The translations under genes and the position numbers were made by a program. Positions 20,429 to 26,412 of a stretch of DNA of 26,412 nucleotides are shown here, in pieces (within the stretch, counting starts at the first letter, position 1; each line of letters opens with the position of its first letter). The stretch covers positions 1 to 26,412 of the IMG/VR virus record IMGVR_UViG_3300022843_000057; one strand, 5' to 3'. This stretch comes from a virus. The notes below the pieces were generated by a model. It was not told the DNA's origin. It made no database searches and saw nothing but the letters and a program-made list of their open reading frames with translations.

Positions 20429-21959
20429 AATTAACCTTATTATCCCTGCCGCTGGTGCTGCAACAAGACTAAGACCTCTATCTAGCAATACATCAAAGGC
20501 TATGGTTCGCGTCAATGGTAAACCCTGCATCGATTTTATCCTAGAGCAAGCGGGTGAACATGCTGAAGTGTCTGAAGTTATCATAGTAGATGGTACATTT
20601 AACGATATCCGTGAATATGTTAAACGACGCTGGTCGAGCAAGTTGAATATCAAGTTTGTTAAACAAACTTCGTTAGACGGTCCTCTAAATGCAATTAAGA
20701 TAGGTGTAGATTCTATCACTGATATGAGTATTCCTACAGTCGTTTGGCTTGGTGATGCTATTATTCTAGAGGAAGAACTTCCATTAGGTAAAGATTTTTT
20801 ATTGACCAAAGAAGTCACTGATCATAACAACTGGTGTATGTGGAATGTGGTTAACAACACATTTCATGACAAACCCGTTGAAACTGTTCCTACTGCGGTC
20901 GCGTTGGTGGGATTGTATTCATTTTCCGACACTTTACGGTTTATGTCTGCTCTGGTTGATACGGATGGTCAGTATGATATCAGTTCTGCACTGGTTGCGT
21001 ATCAGCGCAAGTATGAACCAATCAGTACTGAAAAATGGTATGATATTGGCGAGATCAGTTCTTACTACAAGACATGTGCGTCATTGTTATCGTTAAAGAG
21101 TCGTTCATTCAATACTATTTCTTATGACTCGGAACTTAATCTTATACATAAACAACCAGATTACCACAACATTGATGCGATACAAACCATTGATAGCGAG
21201 AAGTCTTGGTATAGAGGACTTGATTGGCGTCAAGAGTTGTTTGTTCCTAGGTTTATTGATTCTTCATCATCACTGACATTGTCTTACGAACCAGGATTGT
21301 TGTTGTCAGACTTGTTGATGTATGAGGACATTCCTGCTTCTACTTGGGAATATATCATAGATAAAATTTTCCATATCGTTACTCAGTATTTTCATGCGGG
21401 TAATGAGTCTGCGCAGAATGACCCTATATACACTTTCAGCACAAATTGTAAAAAGATATGGGTTGGTAAAACAGAAGATAGACTACGGGGAACAGTACTG
21501 CCGCATGATATTAAAGATCAACTTATAAGATATGCACATGAGATCTACAAGAACTGCAAGCCGGTGGCATGTATGCTTGGTGATTTACACTTTGGTAATG
21601 TATTATACAATGCTCAGAATGATAAAGTAACATTCATTGATCCTCGTGGTCAATATGGTGATATTGAAGGTGTTATGGGTGATAGTCTGTACGACTGGTC
21701 TAAGCTTGCTCAAGACTTGGTACTTGGATATAATCACTTACTTTCAGATATACCATACACACGCCAAGAAGAACTCACGGGTATATTCAAACGCATGTGT
21801 AAGAAATATGGAGTTGACTATAAACTTGCAGTTAAGGGTGGGGTAGTGTTACTGGCAACATGCATCCCATTGCATAATGATAACCTTGCGCGCCAAAAGC
21901 GTTTTGAAACTAAAGTAGTGGAGTATTTCGATGACAAGTCTTCGTTCCATAGTATTTGA
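20421..21959 (+). CDS. Fused nucleotidyltransferase and APH-like kinase
   Basis: The 512-residue protein is a fusion. The N-terminal half is a sugar/aminoalcohol-phosphate nucleotidyltransferase with the motif AAGAATRLRPLSSNTSKAM (about 9-27), GDAI-like metal site and a KWYDIGE segment near 215. The C-terminal half has a kinase motif of the aminoglycoside/choline kinase type: LGDLHFGNV (386-394) and FIDPRGQYGD (about 407-416). This resembles LicA/LicC-like activation of a small molecule by phosphorylation then nucleotidylation. In this phage it could make an NDP-sugar or CDP-alcohol for the glycosyltransferase-like proteins; surface-glycan decoration is the alternative. It is followed by an overlapping HAD phosphatase gene. 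Confidence 0.8.
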   Translation: MNKINLIIPAAGAATRLRPLSSNTSKAMVRVNGKPCIDFILEQAGEHAEVSEVIIVDGTFNDIREYVKRRWSSKLNIKFVKQTSLDGPLNAIKIGVDSITDMSIPTVVWLGDAIILEEELPLGKDFLLTKEVTDHNNWCMWNVVNNTFHDKPVETVPTAVALVGLYSFSDTLRFMSALVDTDGQYDISSALVAYQRKYEPISTEKWYDIGEISSYYKTCASLLSLKSRSFNTISYDSELNLIHKQPDYHNIDAIQTIDSEKSWYRGLDWRQELFVPRFIDSSSSLTLSYEPGLLLSDLLMYEDIPASTWEYIIDKIFHIVTQYFHAGNESAQNDPIYTFSTNCKKIWVGKTEDRLRGTVLPHDIKDQLIRYAHEIYKNCKPVACMLGDLHFGNVLYNAQNDKVTFIDPRGQYGDIEGVMGDSLYDWSKLAQDLVLGYNHLLSDIPYTRQEELTGIFKRMCKKYGVDYKLAVKGGVVLLATCIPLHNDNLARQKRFETKVVEYFDDKSSFHSI

Positions 21960-22299
21960 TCTAGACGATACCATATGTTTTCCCGACCACACTCAGTCTG
22001 AGACATATGAAAAATACGGTCGTGCTGCGCCTAATATCCCAGTCATCACGGCCATGCAAAAACTAGATGGCGCAGGATATCATATTACTATATTATCCAG
22101 TAGGAGAATGTTGACCCATGATGGAAACCTAGCAAAGATCATTGCCGATGTATCTGAAACCACTGTAGAATGGTTACATAAGCACAAAGTTCCTTACGAT
22201 GAGCTAAAATTCGGAAAACCCTACAGCACAACTTATTATGTCGACGACAAAGCAATGACTCCAGAAATACTTTGCAATAATGTCGATAGTATGTTATAA
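21931..22299 (+). CDS. HAD-family phosphatase
   Basis: The 122-residue protein begins with the HAD nucleophile motif DLDDT (Asp10, Asp12). Motif II SSRR (about 52-55) and a C-terminal FGKPYSTTYYVDDKAM (Lys, acidic pair) follow. Its size and the short linkers match the capsule/polysaccharide-biosynthesis HAD phosphatases. It overlaps the end of the nucleotidyltransferase-kinase gene by 29 nt, so these act in one pathway. Such HADs remove a phosphate from sugar intermediates before nucleotide activation. No cap domain is present. Confidence 0.8.
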   Translation: MTSLRSIVFDLDDTICFPDHTQSETYEKYGRAAPNIPVITAMQKLDGAGYHITILSSRRMLTHDGNLAKIIADVSETTVEWLHKHKVPYDELKFGKPYSTTYYVDDKAMTPEILCNNVDSML

Positions 22300-22300
22300 T
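22272..22300 (+). promoter_or_regulatory. Promoter of uvsX
   Basis: TTGCAA (22272-22277), a 17-nt spacer and TATAAT (22295-22300) preceded by TGT, overlapping the 3' end of the HAD gene. The uvsX ATG follows at 22327. Confidence 0.85.
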
Positions 22301-22326
22301 GAACGTTATTCTAAACAGGAGACTAT

Positions 22327-23409
22327 ATGTCCTTACTTCAAAAACTTAAAGCAAATTCAAAAATCAAAGAGAGTGCATCTCTCGACAAGTCCAAGTTCTT
22401 TGGTGAGAAAGATCAAATCCCAACCGCAGTGCCGATGGTAAACGTCGCGCTTTCGGGTAAACTCGATGGTGGACTAACCAGCGGTCTTACTGTATTGGCA
22501 GGTCCTTCTAAACACTTTAAGACTGCATTCTCATTGTTAATGGCTAAGGCGTATCTTGATAAGTATGAAGATGCAGTTATGATATTCTATGACTCGGAGT
22601 TTGGTACACCACAAAACTACTTCACCTCATTTGGTATCGACACCTCACGGGTATTACATACTCCTATTACTGATGTAGAGCAGTTAAAGTTTGATGTAGT
22701 TTCGCAACTGGATAACCTTATTCGCGGTGAGCGAGTCATTATGGTTATCGACTCAGTTGGCAACCTCGCATCTAAGAAAGAACTTGAAGATGCTAAAGAT
22801 GGTAAATCAGTTGCAGACATGTCGCGTGCCAAAGCATTGAAGGGTCTGTTCCGTATGATTACGCCATACCTCACCATGAAGGATATTCCTATGGTTGCGG
22901 TGAACCATACATATAAAGAGATCGGATTGTTTCCTAAAGACATTGTCGGAGGTGGTACAGGAATTTATTATTCAGCAGACAACATCTGGATCATCGGTCG
23001 TCAGCAAGATAAAGTTGGTACAGAGATTCAGGGTTATCACTTTATCATCAACATTGAGAAGTCTCGATATGTGCGTGAGAAATCTAAGATCCCAGTATCT
23101 GTTTCATACGACGGTGGTATCCAGAAGTACAGTGGTCTACTAGATATTGCGCTTCAGACTGGTTATGTTATCAAACCCTCTAATGGATGGTATCAGTTGG
23201 TTGATAAGTCCACGGGCGAGTTGATTGGTGGTAAGGTTCGTGAGAAAGATACACAGAAGAAAGAGTTCTGGGCAGATATGATGGCAAGTAAAGAGTTCCA
23301 CAAAGAAGTATCTGAGATGTTTACTATTGGTCATCGCTCTATGATGGAATCTACTGAGGCAGAACTTGCATCAGGTGAAGAAGAGGAATATGTTGATGAT
23401 AACGAGTGA
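22327..23409 (+). CDS. uvsX: UvsX recombinase (RecA-like)
   Basis: The 360-residue protein is a T4-type RecA homologue with Walker A GPSKHFKT (59-66), Walker B VIMVIDSVGN (about 137-146) and the RecA-fold segments VNHTYKEIG and GGGTGIYYSADNIW. T4 UvsX (391 residues) drives strand exchange, recombination-dependent replication and repair with UvsY. The C-terminus is strongly acidic. Its end overlaps the next small gene. Confidence 0.95.
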   Translation: MSLLQKLKANSKIKESASLDKSKFFGEKDQIPTAVPMVNVALSGKLDGGLTSGLTVLAGPSKHFKTAFSLLMAKAYLDKYEDAVMIFYDSEFGTPQNYFTSFGIDTSRVLHTPITDVEQLKFDVVSQLDNLIRGERVIMVIDSVGNLASKKELEDAKDGKSVADMSRAKALKGLFRMITPYLTMKDIPMVAVNHTYKEIGLFPKDIVGGGTGIYYSADNIWIIGRQQDKVGTEIQGYHFIINIEKSRYVREKSKIPVSVSYDGGIQKYSGLLDIALQTGYVIKPSNGWYQLVDKSTGELIGGKVREKDTQKKEFWADMMASKEFHKEVSEMFTIGHRSMMESTEAELASGEEEEYVDDNE

Positions 23410-23722
23410 TGATTACACCTTTATGGAAAACCCAATGTCTGAAAGTTGGGCTATCCATATTAAAACCGGACAATACGAAGGTGTACAGTATTCATATGGT
23501 AAGATTGGGTTGAAGGAGTCTCTCGAACATGATTCTGCAACCCTCCAGTTCAACTACGCAGTGTTAGACTCATGCGAGCACGACACTGATGAATTAGTCG
23601 CAAGTGCAGAATTTAATAATTATGTGGGAGATATTCTCTCCCATATCTTGACAGACTCTTTAGAAAACGATAGATTCAAATTAGGTAATAATGATAGAGC
23701 AGATGCAAACAACGGTTCTTAA
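23396..23722 (+). CDS. Conserved small protein between uvsX and gp41
   Basis: From ATG 23396 (AGAGGA 8 nt upstream) the product is 108 residues. It has a beta-rich front (SWAIHIKTGQYEGVQYSYGKIGL), then an acidic region with FNYAVLD, an NNYVGDILSHIL helix and an acidic tail. Proteins of this layout occur at the same place in marine T4-like phages and are usually listed as hypothetical. A replication-recombination accessory role is likely from position only. It overlaps uvsX by 14 nt and gp41 by 32 nt. Confidence 0.75.
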   Translation: MITSDDYTFMENPMSESWAIHIKTGQYEGVQYSYGKIGLKESLEHDSATLQFNYAVLDSCEHDTDELVASAEFNNYVGDILSHILTDSLENDRFKLGNNDRADANNGS

Positions 23723-25091
23723 GAACCTGATTCATGATGAAAACTATGTCAGGAGGGTATCACCCTTCCTGAAGGATATCTACTTTGACGGTGCGAACAA
23801 ACATGTTTTCAATCTCATTGTAGATCATTTGGAACGGTATAACGCTGTTCCTACTAAAGAGGCGCTGAACATTGAAGTTCAGAATGCTGATAAAGTTGAT
23901 ATGGAGGTATTGAATGTCATTGAAGATGTCTGTGGTGGATACGAAACACCCAACGACAAGTGGTTGTATGACACGACTGAGAAGTGGTGTCGTGATCGTG
24001 CTATCTACCTTGCGGTACTGGATAGTTTTAATATTATTGATGGTAAGAACAAAGAATTAACTCCTAATGCAATTCCTGATATCTTGAAAGATGCACTTGC
24101 GATATCGTTTGATCCTAATATTGGTCACGACTACATTGAGAACTTTCAAGAGCGTTACGACTTCTATCATCGTGTAGAGGAGCGTATTCCATTTGGTCTG
24201 GAACTATTTGACGATATCACAAAGGGTGGTTTACCTAAGAAGACCCTGAACATATGTTTGGCCGGGACTGGAGTCGGGAAATCTTTGTTCATGTGTTCTG
24301 TAGGAGCAAACATGCTCACTCAAGGTAAGAATGTACTATACATCACTATGGAGATGGCAGAAGAGCGTATCGCAGAGCGTGTTGATGCAAACCTAATGAA
24401 CATGCCAATTGATCAACTTGAGAATTTGTCGAAGGATATGTTCCAAACCAAAGTTGATAAGATCGCCGCTAAGACCAATGGTAAGTTCATCGTTAAAGAG
24501 TATCCTACTGGTTCTGCTCATGCGGGACACTTTCGCGCACTGTTGAATGATCTGCGTCTAAAGAAGAAATTTGTACCAGATATCATATTCATCGATTACC
24601 TAAACATTTGCGCTTCCTCCCGTATGAAGGGTCTTGGTGGTAGTGTTAACTCATACACATACATTAAAGCAATTGCTGAAGAACTCCGTGGTCTTGCCGT
24701 AGAGTTTAATGTGCCTATCGTTTCTGCTACCCAAACTACAAGATCTGGATTCTCGAATTCTGACGTTGGTCTTGAGGACACGAGTGAGTCGTTCGGTTTG
24801 CCTGCCACTGCTGACCTGATGTTTGCGTTAATAAGTACTGAGGAACTAGAGAAGTTGGGTCAGCTGATGGTAAAGCAATTGAAGAATAGATATAATGACC
24901 CAACACGCAACAAGCGGTTTATTATCGGTGTTGATCGCGCTAAGATGAAACTGTATGATGTTGAGCAATCTGCTCAGAGTTTAATCCAGGACACAGCACC
25001 AGCAGGAGCAATGCCAACCGATAAACCATTAAACACATTCGGTATGAATAACCGTAGTAACAATAAAGACTTTTCAGGAATAAGAGTATAA
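23691..25091 (+). CDS. 41: Replicative DNA helicase (gp41, DnaB family)
   Basis: The 466-residue protein is a DnaB-type hexameric helicase. An N-terminal helical domain (1-155) precedes a RecA-like domain with Walker A GTGVGKS (192-198), the helicase H1a region LYITMEMAEERIAERVDANLM-like, Walker B DIIFIDYLNI (about 299-308) and the motif PIVSATQTTRSG. T4 gp41 unwinds DNA 5' to 3' ahead of the fork and supports gp61 priming. Starts at 23691 and 23703 are both possible; I keep the first. It overlaps the preceding gene, and its stop overlaps the next ATG. Confidence 0.94.
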   Translation: MIEQMQTTVLKNLIHDENYVRRVSPFLKDIYFDGANKHVFNLIVDHLERYNAVPTKEALNIEVQNADKVDMEVLNVIEDVCGGYETPNDKWLYDTTEKWCRDRAIYLAVLDSFNIIDGKNKELTPNAIPDILKDALAISFDPNIGHDYIENFQERYDFYHRVEERIPFGLELFDDITKGGLPKKTLNICLAGTGVGKSLFMCSVGANMLTQGKNVLYITMEMAEERIAERVDANLMNMPIDQLENLSKDMFQTKVDKIAAKTNGKFIVKEYPTGSAHAGHFRALLNDLRLKKKFVPDIIFIDYLNICASSRMKGLGGSVNSYTYIKAIAEELRGLAVEFNVPIVSATQTTRSGFSNSDVGLEDTSESFGLPATADLMFALISTEELEKLGQLMVKQLKNRYNDPTRNKRFIIGVDRAKMKLYDVEQSAQSLIQDTAPAGAMPTDKPLNTFGMNNRSNNKDFSGIRV

Positions 25092-25297
25092 TGACAAGAC
25101 CAATAAGTGAATATTTTTCAGATCCATGTAAGGGTTTGCGCAGGAGTGCTCAAGTTCTAACCTACGGTATGACCGGATATATGGTTAGAATGTTTGAGGA
25201 GGGGCATATCGCTAGAGAGCACCTCATTAACGAGGGACAATCATTAGATTACGCTGAGGATTGTGCTGAAAATTGGGTAACAAGAGTAATTAAATGA
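25091..25297 (+). CDS. Small protein between gp41 and the second glycosyltransferase-like gene
   Basis: The 68-residue product has LRRSAQVLTYGMTGYMVRM and a helical, acidic C-terminal half (DYAEDCAENWVTRVIK). Start and stop are tightly coupled (TAATG with gp41, ATGA with the next gene). No family is recognised. Two Cys and an amphipathic helix suggest a small folded domain. Confidence 0.6.
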   Translation: MTRPISEYFSDPCKGLRRSAQVLTYGMTGYMVRMFEEGHIAREHLINEGQSLDYAEDCAENWVTRVIK

Positions 25298-26064
25298 TAC
25301 CAATTTATATTCCGACAAGAGGTACTGTAACCAAAACATACGATAACCTACCTGATTCAATTAAGAAAAGTGTTATTATGTTCACGGACAACATCGTTGA
25401 CAGTATCCCTCTTGATCAACAATTATTATTTAAAGGGGGCATTGCAAACAAGCGCCAAGCATGTATTGATCATGCTATCAAGACCAACAATGAACATATG
25501 GTACTGGTTGATGATGACGCATTATTATATAAGGTGATTCGTAATGAGGATGGTACACATAAAGCGGCAAAGGAACTTGCTGATGAAGAATCATACAAAA
25601 GTTTCTACGTTGATGCAATTCAACGATTCGTTGACGACGATGCCCTGACAATTATCAGTGATCATTCTCGGGCGTTTATCAATGGTAAAAATGAAACGAA
25701 TAGTAACCTAAACAAATTTTGTATTCACGATCTTGCCAAGGTTAAAAAGAGTGGGTGCGTATATAACCGAATAACTATATTCGAGGATATTGATTTTTAC
25801 CTACAGTTATTCAGAGCAGGTTATTCAGTGCGTAGAACAAAAATTATATCTTCAATCAATGATTCGAGTGATTATGTTGATATGAGTCCAGATAAATACA
25901 CCGCAGTGTTCTTAGATTGGCAAGAGCACTTTCATCACAACGTAAAGATAACATGGGATACAGCCTCTATATTTGCTGGCAATAAAAGAGTTCCAGTTAC
26001 AGTGAATATCAAATGGAAACCTATGGTATATGAAACCGTAGATTTAAATAATTTTTTAGAATAA
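25294..26064 (+). CDS. TET-associated glycosyltransferase-like protein, copy 2
   Basis: The 256-residue protein is a relative of the protein at 17352. It starts with a strand and PTRG, has GIANKRQACIDHA (compare GIADVRQRLLDYA) and a LVDDDALLYK site at Asp73-75, and later FEDIDFYLQLFRAGYS (compare YEDFYATLSLLTKG). The fold is GT-A-like, so it probably transfers a sugar. It may act on the same modified base, adding a second sugar or working in another sequence context. Its C-terminus VDLNNFLE is only a weak version of the clamp-tail motif. It lies next to gp41 and thyX rather than to the TET gene. Confidence 0.7.
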   Translation: MIPIYIPTRGTVTKTYDNLPDSIKKSVIMFTDNIVDSIPLDQQLLFKGGIANKRQACIDHAIKTNNEHMVLVDDDALLYKVIRNEDGTHKAAKELADEESYKSFYVDAIQRFVDDDALTIISDHSRAFINGKNETNSNLNKFCIHDLAKVKKSGCVYNRITIFEDIDFYLQLFRAGYSVRRTKIISSINDSSDYVDMSPDKYTAVFLDWQEHFHHNVKITWDTASIFAGNKRVPVTVNIKWKPMVYETVDLNNFLE

Positions 26065-26073
26065 GTATATAAT

Positions 26074-26412
26074 ATGGAAGTAAAATTAGTAGCATATACG
26101 CAACCCACAGAAGAGTTTGCGGTTAAAGGAGTAGAAGATGTACAAGACCTTATTGCATTCTGTGCAAAAGTGTCAAACCCATCAGGGCAGTTCGACCTAG
26201 AAACTTCTGAGCGACTTATTAGGTATTTGGTCAAGCACCAGCACTGGAGCCCCTTGGAAATGGCTAGTGCCACTTTAGAAATCACCACTACACGTGACAT
26301 TGCCCGACAAATCCTACGACATAGATCTTTCACGTTTCAGGAGTTCAGTCAGCGATACGCAGACCCGACCAAAGACTTAGACTTTGTTATTCGTGAAGCA
26401 CGACTACAGGAC
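26074..26412 (+). CDS. thyX: Flavin-dependent thymidylate synthase ThyX (partial)
   Basis: The first 113 codons are in the window and the gene runs off its end. The ThyX signature RHRxxSxNExSxRY is present as RHRSFTFQEFSQRY (82-95), with S to T and N to Q substitutions. ThyX makes dTMP from dUMP using FAD and NADPH. It pairs functionally with the dCMP deaminase at 19970. A TATAAT lies immediately before the ATG, but it has no -35 and is not credible as a promoter. Confidence 0.9.
   Translation, partial: MEVKLVAYTQPTEEFAVKGVEDVQDLIAFCAKVSNPSGQFDLETSERLIRYLVKHQHWSPLEMASATLEITTTRDIARQILRHRSFTFQEFSQRYADPTKDLDFVIREARLQD

Noticed and set aside
26068-26073. TATAAT directly before the thyX start as a promoter
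   Set aside because: No -35 at 17 nt and no room for a leader; it lacks the TGn extension seen in the other eight.
1-26412. tRNA genes, CRISPR arrays, inteins or homing endonucleases
   Set aside because: No T-loop-like GTTCRA signature in a cloverleaf context, no regularly spaced repeats, and gp43, gp41 and UvsX run without inserted domains. A covariance search could still find something I missed by eye.

Overview
The window is a stretch of a T4-like myovirus (tailed phage) genome. All supported genes lie on the + strand, packed with 1-nt gaps and many ATGA or TAATG overlaps. The backbone is T4-type: sliding clamp (gp45), clamp loader (gp44/gp62), RegA, B-family DNA polymerase (gp43), UvsX recombinase and the replicative helicase gp41. 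Genes that mark marine T4-like phages are interspersed: a CobS/MoxR-type AAA+ ATPase, an Hsp20 chaperone, a MazG-like pyrophosphohydrolase, a 2OG-Fe(II) dioxygenase and ThyX. The host is probably a marine proteobacterium, because the phage carries ErpA/IscU/IscA and DadA homologues of proteobacterial type. The sequence does not fix the host more closely.

Layout. 1-4910: AAA+ ATPase, clamp, small proteins (DsbA-like, winged-helix-like), clamp loader, RegA. 4911-7064: T4-late-type promoters, Hsp20, two small helical (loosely phasin-like) proteins, several very small genes. 7065-9593: DNA polymerase. 9604-12277: DNA cytosine-C5 methyltransferase, a CmoA-like carboxy-SAM synthase homologue and a class II aldolase. 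12278-15337: a metabolic cassette with DoxX, a small membrane protein, ErpA, IscU, IscA and DadA. 15394-18999: MazG, a TET/JBP-type dioxygenase, a TET-associated glycosyltransferase-like protein and a PD-(D/E)XK nuclease candidate. 19042-22299: PrimPol-like protein, dCMP deaminase, a nucleotidyltransferase-kinase fusion and a HAD phosphatase. 22327-26412: UvsX, gp41, a second glycosyltransferase-like protein and the start of ThyX.

The most interesting content is a distributed DNA-cytosine hypermodification system. The C5 methyltransferase has Arg where the family has the motif X Asn, and it overlaps a CmoA homologue. That is the arrangement expected if the enzyme transfers a carboxymethyl group from carboxy-SAM rather than, or as well as, a methyl group. 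A TET/JBP dioxygenase and two paralogous glycosyltransferase-like proteins could oxidise and glycosylate modified bases, and the nucleotidyltransferase-kinase/HAD pair could supply the activated sugar. The dioxygenase and its neighbouring glycosyltransferase end in SLEEFF and SLEDFF, almost the same as the polymerase C-terminus TLEDFFG. In T4/RB69 the polymerase C-terminus docks on the sliding clamp, so DNA modification may be tethered to the replication clamp.

Regulation. Eight promoters share one architecture: a -35 of the TTGCRW/TTTACW kind, exactly 17 nt, then an extended -10 of the form TGKTATAAT. They precede the ATPase, gp45, gp44, a small-gene group, gp43, mazG, the PrimPol-like gene and uvsX. 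Three intergenic (T/A)ATAAATA sites look like T4-type late promoters. Several leaders hold RNA structures, including a promoter whose -10 sits in the loop of a terminator-like hairpin and a candidate H-type pseudoknot. I recognised no tRNA, rRNA, CRISPR array or insertion sequence.
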